In this document: piece after piece, positions 52,893 to 60,652 of the stretch | How the letters are laid out: each line of letters starts with the position of its first letter | Position numbering within the stretch: the first letter of the stretch is position 1 | Assembly: GCA_963784425.1 (NCBI GenBank) | Contig: CAWARM010000018.1 | Span: forward strand, 62,001 to 126,000 | From: SHZL01 sp963784425 | Lineage (GTDB): Bacteria; Pseudomonadota; Gammaproteobacteria; Xanthomonadales; SZUA-36 | DNA length: 64,000 nucleotides | Reading direction: 5' to 3' | Made by a program: the position numbers and the translations under genes | The notes under the pieces: model-generated | The model's database searches: none | What the model saw: only the letters and a program-made list of their open reading frames with translations | What the model was told of the DNA's origin: nothing

Positions 52893-54587
52893 CTTGTGCT
52901 GGTTTGCCTGCGCGCCGCGCAGCAACGATTGCGGCTGTCCGCAGCCAAGAATGCTTCCTTGGGCGGCCATGCGAGGTTTTCGAGGCTGCTGGCAAAGTGG
53001 GTGCGCACCTACCAGTACCAGGGTGATGAGGTGTATGGCTGCGACGGGGCGCCGCCGGAAATCAAGGTACAGCGCAAGGAAGGGCTTGAACAACTCTCAC
53101 AAAGGCTTGCCGCCAGTTCTCCCAGGACCCGTGAATTGGGGTTGCAACTGGCAAGCGCGATTTCCGACCTGCAGTTCACCAACGCCTATCGCGTGCCGTT
53201 CCAGTTCCGCGACCTGGTGCGGGACAAACTGGCGGTCGGGGCCGTGGCAACAGCCACTTCGGGCACAAAAATTCAGGATCTCGACGGCAATTGGTCCTAT
53301 GATGCGAGCGGCTCGTATGGCGTTAACCTGTTGGGGTACGATGCTTACAAGTCGTTCATGGATCGGGGTATCGCCCGGGTGCGCGAACTCGGGCCGGTGC
53401 TCGGGCCGTACCATCCTCTGGTGCTTGAAAACGCGGCCCTGTTGAGGCAGATATCCGGCCTGGAAGAAGTGTCATTCCACATGTCAGGGACCGAAGCGGT
53501 GATGCAGGCGGTGCGTCTGGCGAGGTTTCACACCGGCCGCTCCCAGTTGGTCCAGTTCTGCGGCGCCTACCACGGTTGGTGGGATGGAGTGCAGCCGGGC
53601 GTTGGAAATAGCCGGTCCTCCAGCGACATCTATACTCTCAAGGACATGAGCAAAGCGAGCCTGAAAGTGCTTGCCACCCGCAGCGACATTGCCTGCGTTC
53701 TGGTCAACCCCTTACAGGCTTTGCATCCCAATGCCGGGGCCAGCAGCGATGGCATGTTGATCAACGGCGAACGGCATGGCCAGTTTGACCGGACCGCTTA
53801 CGCGGAATGGTTGGGCAAGCTTCGCAAGGTCTGTACGGAACGTTCCATCGTGCTGATATTTGATGAAGTATTCGTCGGCTTTCGTCTCGCGCCGGGCGGG
53901 GCGCAGGAATACTTTGGCGTGCGGGCAGACATGGTGACTTATGGCAAGACAGTAGGCGGCGGCTTTCCGGTGGGAGTGGTATGCGGCAAAGCAAACCTGA
54001 TGAAGCGCTACCGCGAAGACTACCCGCTGGATATCTGCTTTGCACGAGGTACATTCAACTCGCATCCCTATGTCATGGCCAGCATGAACGAATTCCTGCG
54101 CTACGCGACGGGCCAGGGGTTCAAAGCACACATGGCGGGCAACAACCAGCTATGGAATGGACGCGCCGCGCGCCTGAACGGGCTGCTCGAACGACGGCAA
54201 ATCCCGGTGCGAGTGTGCAATCTTACCTCGATCTGGATGCTGACCTACCCGCAAGCCGGTCGTTACCACTGGATGTTTCAGTTTTACCTGCGTGCCGAGG
54301 GAATCGCACTCAGCTGGGTTGGAACCGGCCGGTTGATTTTCAGCCTCAACTACACCGACGAAGATTTTGATCAGGTAATGGTGAGAATTCTCAATGCAGG
54401 GGAAAAAATGAAGGCAGCCGGTTGGTGGTGGCACAACAACTCACTTTCCAACCGGGCCATCAAGCGCCAGGTGTTAAGAGAAATGCTCAGGGCAAGCTGG
54501 TCATCCAAAGGCAAAGTGAACAGAGGCAATACTGCCATAGCACCGCAAACAGCCTGCGTGCTGGGCAGCCCGGGCCCCGGGGAATAG
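52854..54587 (+). CDS. Membrane-anchored class III aminotransferase (glutamate-1-semialdehyde aminomutase-like)
   Basis: 577 residues, longer than ordinary class III enzymes (about 430) because of N- and C-terminal extensions. An N-terminal hydrophobic segment (SLALLLLVLVCLRAA) anchors it to the inner membrane. The PLP fold follows from about residue 100, with HMSGTEAVMQAVRLAR, FCGAYHGWWDG, LIFDEVFVGFR and the PLP lysine K365 in MVTYGKTVGGGFPVG. The last residues, about 540-577, are Ser/Gly-rich. Class III aminotransferases in glycan loci make amino sugars or aminated carriers; the substrate here is unknown. The start lies in repeat copy 2. Confidence 0.82.
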   Translation: MNLSWMPSLALLLLVLVCLRAAQQRLRLSAAKNASLGGHARFSRLLAKWVRTYQYQGDEVYGCDGAPPEIKVQRKEGLEQLSQRLAASSPRTRELGLQLASAISDLQFTNAYRVPFQFRDLVRDKLAVGAVATATSGTKIQDLDGNWSYDASGSYGVNLLGYDAYKSFMDRGIARVRELGPVLGPYHPLVLENAALLRQISGLEEVSFHMSGTEAVMQAVRLARFHTGRSQLVQFCGAYHGWWDGVQPGVGNSRSSSDIYTLKDMSKASLKVLATRSDIACVLVNPLQALHPNAGASSDGMLINGERHGQFDRTAYAEWLGKLRKVCTERSIVLIFDEVFVGFRLAPGGAQEYFGVRADMVTYGKTVGGGFPVGVVCGKANLMKRYREDYPLDICFARGTFNSHPYVMASMNEFLRYATGQGFKAHMAGNNQLWNGRAARLNGLLERRQIPVRVCNLTSIWMLTYPQAGRYHWMFQFYLRAEGIALSWVGTGRLIFSLNYTDEDFDQVMVRILNAGEKMKAAGWWWHNNSLSNRAIKRQVLREMLRASWSSKGKVNRGNTAIAPQTACVLGSPGPGE

Positions 54588-54614
54588 TTACCTCCCGCTC
54601 TTGAGCGCAAAGCG

Positions 54615-55322
54615 TCAGTTCGAAACCACCATGGAAACTGTCGGTTCATCTGGCTGCTGTTCGTCGGGCTGGTCCAGGCCATGCTGGCGAACATCGATCA
54701 TGGGGTCGATAAACTCGCCCTTCATCAGGTACAAAGGCGCCTTCATATACTGCCGGAAGTCATTGAACGGATCGGTCAGGATTTTCGTGGCCCACACCAG
54801 TCCTGTCTGGGGATTGCGGATAAAGCACAAGTGGACGGTGCGGAACACCACGGCTCCGGCGCCGAGGGCAAGCCAGATTATGGACAGGCTGCCCAGGTAC
54901 TCCGTTCCGTTGGCATAAGGGTCCAGAATTCCGAACAAACCGGGACTCAACCAAAGGACCAGCGGCGATACCGCCCAAATACCGAGCAAAACCCGCTTGC
55001 GGTTTAGGTTGTAGCCAACCTTGATCTCTTCCTTGTGCTCATTGCTGGCCTGGTTAACGTAGTCATAGCTGTCAGGTTCAAAAAAGAAATGACCTATTTG
55101 GCGGGAACACATGGCGAGCAGCCAGCCCAGCAGTGCTGCCGCGCTGGGGCTGATCAGCAGCAGGCAATACATGACGATGAAACAGATCGAGCTCAGCAAA
55201 TGCAGGGACTGGTTGACGCGGCTGTGATGATAATAACGGTGATCATCCCAACGCTGTTGCCTGAGTTCCTCCATAAACCCCAAGGATTTGGTTGCGGGAT
55301 TTTTTTCGTTATGAGTCACCAT
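54615..55322 (-). CDS. Membrane protein, possibly DUF962/Mpo1-like
   Basis: 235 residues with four or five predicted membrane segments. The pattern NQSLHLLSSICFIVMYCLLL followed by SRQIGHFFFEP resembles the N-x-x-x-H and QxIGH motifs of the DUF962/Mpo1 family, whose yeast member oxidises 2-hydroxy fatty acids using histidine-bound iron. The third membrane section and the long hydrophilic tail are not typical of that family, so the assignment is tentative. It could be the last gene of the lipid operon, lying 125 bases after the phosphatidylserine decarboxylase gene. Confidence 0.45.
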   Translation of the reverse strand: MVTHNEKNPATKSLGFMEELRQQRWDDHRYYHHSRVNQSLHLLSSICFIVMYCLLLISPSAAALLGWLLAMCSRQIGHFFFEPDSYDYVNQASNEHKEEIKVGYNLNRKRVLLGIWAVSPLVLWLSPGLFGILDPYANGTEYLGSLSIIWLALGAGAVVFRTVHLCFIRNPQTGLVWATKILTDPFNDFRQYMKAPLYLMKGEFIDPMIDVRQHGLDQPDEQQPDEPTVSMVVSN

Positions 55323-55447
55323 GATAAAGTCCTGTGTGAGTTGACGTTTGTTCAGATTAGTGCATGAATTGTGACGAATTGATTAGCCCTTCATTTCAGA
55401 TCTGTTGCAGCATGGCGTGATTCGCCGGCACAGCTGTCATCATGGCC

Positions 55448-56296
55448 TCAGGCCCATGCGCATACTGGCTCCCTTTGCACTGCGGGAACGAACTCAAAGT
55501 TCCGGGACGTAAACATGACTATGGTCGAGCCATGCTCGAAATAACCCATTTCATCGCCTTTTGCGAAATCCAGCGCACATGGAATCCGGTTCGGACCCTG
55601 ATAGCGCAAATGCAATCGCTCGCTAATTCCGCAAAGGTGCACGCTGGCCACCAGCACCGCAGCTACTGCGACCAGTGCGATTGACTCCTGCGACGACAGC
55701 GCTGTCAGTTTTAGTACCGCGCGTTCATTACGGCAATACAGGCGTTCGATCACTTTGAGTGCTACGGGATTCACGTTCCAGGTATCACCGGAAATGTAAA
55801 CTGCCTCGCTGACCCGCGCAGAGCAAGGCGCATGAAACCGGTGATACATGCTTGGCTTGAGGCGCAGCGTGATAAAACGTCCGTCCCGGTAGCGCCAGGC
55901 TTCTTCTTCATCCCCAAGGAGGTCAGAGATGAGATAGGGAAATCCCTTGGCCTGAAGCACTTCCACATCTTTGATGTCTCCAAACTCTCCAACAATTCCA
56001 TCGCAAGGACTGACCAGGACTGCAGGGTCGGTAACCAGCGGCCGAACACCCGGCCGCAGTTCGCGGGTAAAGCAGTCGTGCAGGCTGGAGAAGCTGCTTT
56101 TCTTCGCTTCGTGCAGGCGCAAGTCATCCGCGAACAGTCGCCAGGTCGCGAGAGACAATTGGCTTACCAATGGATTTTCGATCTTGCTGAACCAACCCAT
56201 GAAGAGGCTCAGGCTGCGGCGCGGTATGCGGTTGCACAGCAGGAAATTGAGTTTTTCCGGCCACGACAGCCGGGACGTTGCACTTGCTATTTTCAC
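55448..56296 (-). CDS. psd: Phosphatidylserine decarboxylase
   Basis: 282 residues from GTG 56296, which overlaps the PAP2 stop (GTGA). Psd makes phosphatidylethanolamine from phosphatidylserine at the membrane. Family motifs present are NPLVSQLSLATWRLF, LHDCFTRELRPGVRPL, SPCDGIVGEFG with its catalytic Asp, RLKPSMYHRFHAPCSARV and FEHGSTIVMF. The last contains the Gly-Ser cleavage site (S257), which self-cleaves to form the pyruvoyl group. A longer frame runs upstream to 56695 but lies within the PAP2 gene. It is the fourth gene of the lipid operon, and may supplement another psd copy elsewhere. Confidence 0.92.
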   Translation of the reverse strand: MKIASATSRLSWPEKLNFLLCNRIPRRSLSLFMGWFSKIENPLVSQLSLATWRLFADDLRLHEAKKSSFSSLHDCFTRELRPGVRPLVTDPAVLVSPCDGIVGEFGDIKDVEVLQAKGFPYLISDLLGDEEEAWRYRDGRFITLRLKPSMYHRFHAPCSARVSEAVYISGDTWNVNPVALKVIERLYCRNERAVLKLTALSSQESIALVAVAAVLVASVHLCGISERLHLRYQGPNRIPCALDFAKGDEMGYFEHGSTIVMFTSRNFEFVPAVQREPVCAWA

Positions 56297-56838
56297 AGTG
56301 CAATTACAGTCAGGCTGCTGCTCGCCAGAAACCAGCCCAGCAAGGCACCGGCCAACACATCGGACGGATAATGCAACCCAAGGATTACACGGGAGGCCGC
56401 CACACTGACGCAGAACGGCAGCATGATCAACGCAATGCCAGGGAAATAGTGTTGCAGCATAGTGAGGAACAGGATTGCCTGCAGCGTGTGGCCTGATGGG
56501 AAGCTGTACCTGTCGAGTGGCTTGGTCACAGCAGTGACGCCGGCGTGCGAAGCGAACGGCCGCTCGCGCACCAGTGAAGCTTTTACCAGGGCGTAAAAAG
56601 CGACCCCCAGCAGGGCGGTCGATGCCATGTGTGCGGTCGGCACAAAGGCTTGCCTTCCATAGACCAGGGGAAGTGCGGCGAGCAATGCATACCACAATAG
56701 ACCGTCCCCCAGCCGGCTGACCAGCTTGAAATAGGCTCTTACAAAGCGAAAGCGCGACATCCTGTTACAGGGCAGGCAAAGCTTTGCTTCAAACGTATCC
56801 AGCCGGTCGAACCGCGCAGTTATCCGAAACGTACCCAT
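56293..56838 (-). CDS. PAP2-family lipid phosphatase
   Basis: 181 residues with about five transmembrane segments. The PAP2 signature is complete: KASLVRERPF (KX6RP), YSFPSGHTLQ (PSGH) and SRVILGLHYPSDVLAGALLG (SRX5HX3D). Such enzymes remove phosphate from phosphatidic acid, undecaprenyl pyrophosphate or phosphatidylglycerophosphate. In this operon a phosphatidic acid phosphatase giving diacylglycerol is the simplest role. It lies 60 bases after the glycosyltransferase gene and is coupled to psd. Confidence 0.9.
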   Translation of the reverse strand: MGTFRITARFDRLDTFEAKLCLPCNRMSRFRFVRAYFKLVSRLGDGLLWYALLAALPLVYGRQAFVPTAHMASTALLGVAFYALVKASLVRERPFASHAGVTAVTKPLDRYSFPSGHTLQAILFLTMLQHYFPGIALIMLPFCVSVAASRVILGLHYPSDVLAGALLGWFLASSSLTVIAL

Positions 56839-56898
56839 GGCATTCCCTCCAGTTCCGCATGCTTTACCGAGTCGGTTGGATGCGCATTGAGCTGCACA

Positions 56899-57936
56899 TC
56901 AGACTGCCACCTTATTAAGCGTTGCAACGCTGGCGGCAAGTGCGCCATGCCGCTGATGCCGCAGGAATACGTGCGTTGACCTTTGCCAGCTGTGCTCGCG
57001 AGCGAACTCGACACAAGCGTCTCCATCCACCCGCAGGGCGCGAAAAACCGCGGCGCGCAAATCCGTGTCCATTGCTCCGGTGCGACCCTCCATGACCAGG
57101 TCCATGGGACCGGGAACCGGGAACGCAGCCACGGGTACGCCGCAGGCCATCGCCTCCAGCATTGTCAGGCCCAATGTATCGGTGCGGCTGGGAAAGACAA
57201 AAACATCGGCCGCCGACAACATGCCAGCCAACTCCAATCCAAATTTTGGTCCAGTGAATATTGCTTTCGGGTAGAGCTTGCGTAGCCTGCCCAAGTCCGG
57301 GCCGCCACCAATGACTACCTTTGTGCCAGGGAGATCCAGCCACAGGAAGTCACCGATTCCCTTCTCTATAGCAACCCTTCCCATATACAGCGATATGGGC
57401 CGGCGCAGCGATAAAGCCTCTTTACCCCGCGGTTTGAAGCACTCGACATCCACAGCACCTGGCCATATGGCCAGGTTGTTGAATCCGTTTTCCTGCAGCA
57501 ACAGTTTCTGAGTCCGGCTGCGCACCAGCGTGCGATGCGCCGCAGTGTGAAAGCGGCGCAGAAAGTGGTAGGACGTCTTGAGAGGAATTGGTGCGCGCAT
57601 CCTGATGTATTCAGGAAAACGCGTGTGGTAAGACGACGCAAATGCGAATTGATTCTGCAAACACCAACTGCGGGCAGCATGGCCGAGTGGCCCTTCGGTG
57701 GTGATATGGATAACGTCCGGCCTTCCATCCTCGAGCAGGCGAGCAACCTGTTTTCTAGGGAACAGGGAGAGTTCTATCTCGTGATAGCCCGGACAACGTA
57801 TCCGCCTGAACCGGTCAGGCGTGATGGTGCTGACATCATGTCCGAATTCCTTCAGGCAACGGACCGTGTTGCGGATCGTGGTAACGACGCCATTAACCTG
57901 GGGCGCCCATGCATCTGTAACGATAGTGATTCTCAT
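56899..57936 (-). CDS. agt: Agt-type diacylglycerol glycosyltransferase (GT4)
   Basis: 345 residues from ATG 57936, which overlaps the upstream phosphoesterase stop (ATGA). The N-terminus MRITIVTDAWAPQVNGVVTTIRNTV and the segments IHITTEGPLGHAARSWC and SSYHTRFPEYIRMRAPIPL match the Agt/MgtA-like GT4 group. The donor domain has LYMGRVAIEKGIGDFL and VFVFPSRTDTLGLTMLEAMACGVPVAAFPVPGP. Agt in alphaproteobacteria and SAR11 makes glucosyl- and glucuronosyl-diacylglycerol, and is coupled there to plcP in the same way. The symbol is given by this pattern and context. The donor sugar is unknown. Confidence 0.8.
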   Translation of the reverse strand: MRITIVTDAWAPQVNGVVTTIRNTVRCLKEFGHDVSTITPDRFRRIRCPGYHEIELSLFPRKQVARLLEDGRPDVIHITTEGPLGHAARSWCLQNQFAFASSYHTRFPEYIRMRAPIPLKTSYHFLRRFHTAAHRTLVRSRTQKLLLQENGFNNLAIWPGAVDVECFKPRGKEALSLRRPISLYMGRVAIEKGIGDFLWLDLPGTKVVIGGGPDLGRLRKLYPKAIFTGPKFGLELAGMLSAADVFVFPSRTDTLGLTMLEAMACGVPVAAFPVPGPMDLVMEGRTGAMDTDLRAAVFRALRVDGDACVEFAREHSWQRSTHVFLRHQRHGALAASVATLNKVAV

Positions 57937-58805
57937 GCAGCTTGTTCCTCTGCCAGTGATTCGAATTGTGGAATGTAGGTGGCTTTGAGGATGGTGGATC
58001 GTTCGCGCCACTGCATGAGCTCCATGCGCCCGTCGTCATGCTCCATCAGGGCCGTACAGCTCTCCACCCAGTCACCGCAGTTCATGTACGCGAGTGCTTC
58101 CGCAGTACTGATTTCTGCGCGGTGAATGTGCCCGCAAATAACAGCGTCCACGCGCTCCTTGTCGGCTGCCCTTAGGGCAGCTTCTTCAAAACGCGTGATA
58201 TAGCGCACGGCGTTCTTTACGCGGTGCTTGAGGAACGCCACCAGCGACCAATAATCCTTGCCCAGCCATCGCCTGATAGCATTGACCCAGGCATTGATTC
58301 GCAACAGGCCGTCGTATGTCCAGGTGCCGATCATGGACAGTAATGGTGAACAACGAATGGCGCTGTCAAACTGGTCGCCGTGTATCACCAGGAATCGCCG
58401 CCCGTCGGCGGACTCGTGTATCGCTTCCGCCTTAACCTCGATGTGACCAAATGCCAGGCCGCAGAAACGCCGCACTGCATCGTCGTGGTTGCCTGGTATG
58501 TAAATTACCCGTGTGCCAGAGCGTGACATCTCCAGGATTTTCTGCACCACATCGCTGTGGCTTTCCGGCCAGAAGCGCCGGTTGCGCATGTATTGAAAAT
58601 CGACAATGTCTCCTACCAGGTAGAGAAAGTCACAATCCACCTGGCCAAGAAAATCGCACAGGAATTCGGCACTGCAGCCCGGAAAGCCGAGATGGACATC
58701 GGAAATGAACACAGAGCGGAGTTGCAGTGGTTTTCTGTACAGCCCCTCACGAGTTTGCATTGCTGGCTGCGTGGCTCGCTTGGTCAACTCGGCAACGAAG
58801 TTCAT
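57933..58805 (-). CDS. plcP: PlcP/LpxH-type metallophosphoesterase (phospholipase C candidate)
   Basis: 290 residues from ATG 58805, which has the strong Shine-Dalgarno GGGGAGG; a TTG at 58829 is an alternative start. The calcineurin-like motifs are complete: FISDVHLGFPG (D36, H38), LVGDIVDFQYM, IPGNHDDAVR, VIHGDQFDS and CGHIHRAE. This is the COG2908 family, which contains LpxH (UDP-2,3-diacylglucosamine hydrolase) and PlcP, a phospholipase C that frees diacylglycerol from phospholipids under phosphate starvation. Coupling to the Agt-type gene and the Pho box-like sequence upstream favour PlcP over LpxH. A housekeeping LpxH role is not excluded. Confidence 0.72.
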   Translation of the reverse strand: MNFVAELTKRATQPAMQTREGLYRKPLQLRSVFISDVHLGFPGCSAEFLCDFLGQVDCDFLYLVGDIVDFQYMRNRRFWPESHSDVVQKILEMSRSGTRVIYIPGNHDDAVRRFCGLAFGHIEVKAEAIHESADGRRFLVIHGDQFDSAIRCSPLLSMIGTWTYDGLLRINAWVNAIRRWLGKDYWSLVAFLKHRVKNAVRYITRFEEAALRAADKERVDAVICGHIHRAEISTAEALAYMNCGDWVESCTALMEHDDGRMELMQWRERSTILKATYIPQFESLAEEQAA

Positions 58806-58847
58806 GCTGCGCACCTCCCCGATTTTCAAGCAGCTTGAAGCAAGTGC

Positions 58848-58876
58848 GTGACAGGACTGTGAATACTGGATGACAA
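58848..58876 (-). promoter_or_regulatory. Pho box-like triple repeat upstream of the lipid operon
   Basis: On the - strand three 7-base units follow one another with 4-base spacers: TTGTCAT, TATTCAC and CTGTCAC (58876 to 58848). The 11-base period and the resemblance to CTGTCAT are those of PhoB-binding boxes; the outer units fit best and the middle one is weaker. The box ends 42 bases before the plcP start. A clear -10 element was not identified, as expected for PhoB-activated promoters that have poor -35 regions. Confidence 0.6.
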
Positions 58877-58884
58877 TTTCGTGA

Positions 58885-58911
58885 ATAAAAAAGGGGCATG
58901 AAGCCCCTAAA
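58885..58911 (-). terminator. Rho-independent terminator-like hairpin, leftward
   Basis: Read on the - strand: stem AGGGGC, loop TTCAT, stem GCCCCT, then a T-rich run TTTTTATT. It would end leftward transcription arriving from the APC permease gene before the Pho box. The 5' arm is preceded by TTTT, so a weak rightward terminator is also possible. Confidence 0.6.
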
Positions 58912-59199
58912 ACCGCTTGGCATGGCTTCCCCGCCGCAACCTGACTTTCAATTTTTCCTTGAGCAGCTGGAGCGATGGCCAGCTATGTTGTGTTGGCGAT
59001 CGGTGTCTTCTTCAGGTTCGTACAATGACTTCTGAGGGTTGACTCTGGCCTCGTGACCCGTGAACAGAGGCCAAGTGAAACGTGACGCGCGCGTGGCACA
59101 TTAGCGAAGAGTTGCTTGCAGTTTGGCGTCGGATTCGTGACTAGCCACGAGGAGTTTCACGCGGGTTAACCGCGATGGCTCAAGTCCGGGTTGAACAGG
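58912..59199. other. Gap without a gene, right of the Pho box
   Basis: About 290 bases hold no convincing coding frame. A TGGCCTC/GAGGCCA stem with a 14-base loop occurs at 59046-59073 without a T run. It may be an untranslated 3' part of the APC permease transcript. No tRNA or known RNA fold was recognised. Confidence 0.4.
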
Positions 59200-60594
59200 T
59201 CAGGTACGAGAGGAGAGGGGCTGACCATTCCCACGGCGCCAGCGACCCAAAAACAATGGCACAAAACCAATCAGAATACCGCCAATTCCCATGATATTGG
59301 TGATCCAGTCAAAAGTCGGAATGCTGTACAGCGCGATGAATACCATGAAAAGTGCTGCCAGCAAAGGCCAAAGCACATAGGAGACGGCGTTGTAGGTCCC
59401 CTTACCTAACTTGTCCCGGAAGTGCCAGGCACAGGCAAATCCCGCCAGGCTCATATAAAAACAGATTTGAAATCCTATCGCGAGTATGGAGCTCTGCAGG
59501 ATTTTCTGCACGGACGGCATGTACGACGCGCTGAACAGCAACAGGATGCCCAGGAACCAGATGACAAATGTCGCCACCCAGGGCGTTTGCCACTCCGGGT
59601 GAATCGTGGCATAGCGTGAGTGCAGCATGTCGTCGCGCGCCATGGCAAACATGCTGCGGCTGAATTGCAGGATTTGCGTCTCAATCGTGCCAACGGTACT
59701 TAGGATGGTGGAGAGCACCGCGAGGTAACTCCAGGGTTTCGGAAACAGCTTGTTGGCTATCGCGTACAGGACATTGGTATTGGCCTTGGCAATTTCTTCA
59801 TCGGTCAATACGATCAGCACCACGATCATCATGATGATGAAAAACAAAATCAAATTGACCATGGCCCAAAAAGCTCCTTTGGCCGCCGGGTGCCGCGAGC
59901 CTTCCGCGCCCGTTTTGGTTTCTTCACTCAGGTTCATGGTGACGTCCCAGCCCCAGTAAAAGAAAATGGCGGTCAAGGCGCCCGTCGCAAACAATTGCGG
60001 CGTGAATGCAAAGGGTGAAAACCAGATAAACGAAGGTGTGTGCGCCGGATTACCTCCATATTCAATAAAAGCTGCAATTATCAACGCCAGGACCACGATG
60101 GTTTCTATTCCGGTCAGGATCATTTGCGCATAGCTTGCGTGCTTGATGCCCTTGGTCACGACGATGGTTACCAGGGTCAGCCAGATGGCGGCGGTAAACG
60201 TAACCCAGATAGTGCTTTCGACCGCATCAGGTGCAATCAAGGCCAAAGTTGACGTGGCGGCCGGTATCGTTGCCGAGACCATGAAAAAAATCGATGCGAC
60301 CAGCAGGCCCCAACCGGTGAAGAACCCCCATTTTTCACCAAAGACATGGCCGACCCAGGCATAAGCCGCGCCCGCATGGGGTGTTATTTGGCTGAGATGG
60401 ATAAAGGCCAGCATGATGCCGAACATGATCACGCCGCAGTAAAGAATACTGCCCACCGACAGCACTCCGACCGAGGCCACGATGGCTGCCGTGGTTACCG
60501 CTACGCTAAAGGCCGGCGCAGTCCCGGCAATGCCCATGACTGCTGATTCGAAGGTGCCGAGCGCTCCATGGGCTAAGTTTTTCTTTTCAGACAT
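59200..60594 (-). CDS. APC-family amino acid permease
   Basis: 464 residues with about 12 transmembrane segments. The N-terminus ALGTFESAVMGIAGTAPAFSVAV is the APC TM1 signature with its unwound Gly-rich stretch, and SQITPHAGAAYAWVGHVFGEKWGFFTGW is the TM3 pattern. The central section has YWGWDVTMNLSEETK. It imports or exchanges amino acids or polyamines. A Shine-Dalgarno sits 20 bases upstream, better placed for a six-codon leader (60587-60607). It is read leftward after the MHS transporter gene at 60653, 58 bases away. Confidence 0.87.
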   Translation of the reverse strand: MSEKKNLAHGALGTFESAVMGIAGTAPAFSVAVTTAAIVASVGVLSVGSILYCGVIMFGIMLAFIHLSQITPHAGAAYAWVGHVFGEKWGFFTGWGLLVASIFFMVSATIPAATSTLALIAPDAVESTIWVTFTAAIWLTLVTIVVTKGIKHASYAQMILTGIETIVVLALIIAAFIEYGGNPAHTPSFIWFSPFAFTPQLFATGALTAIFFYWGWDVTMNLSEETKTGAEGSRHPAAKGAFWAMVNLILFFIIMMIVVLIVLTDEEIAKANTNVLYAIANKLFPKPWSYLAVLSTILSTVGTIETQILQFSRSMFAMARDDMLHSRYATIHPEWQTPWVATFVIWFLGILLLFSASYMPSVQKILQSSILAIGFQICFYMSLAGFACAWHFRDKLGKGTYNAVSYVLWPLLAALFMVFIALYSIPTFDWITNIMGIGGILIGFVPLFLGRWRRGNGQPLSSRT

Positions 60595-60607
60595 GTGTTG
60601 TCTTCAT
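60587..60607 (-). other. Possible six-codon leader overlapping the APC permease start
   Basis: GGAGAG stands at normal spacing before an ATG at 60607 that encodes MKTTHV and stops at 60587, overlapping the permease ATG at 60594 in another frame. The permease ATG itself has no well-spaced ribosome-binding site, so it may be translated by reinitiation. Whether this peptide is made is unknown. Confidence 0.25.
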
Positions 60608-60652
60608 TTTTTTTCTCTCCAGGTGAGTCAATTAATACCGGATAAATGCCTG

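Noticed and set aside
55448..56695. Longer 415-codon form of the phosphatidylserine decarboxylase
   Set aside because: The first 133 codons are antisense-independent shadow of the PAP2 gene in another frame; the family starts at the GTG at 56296.
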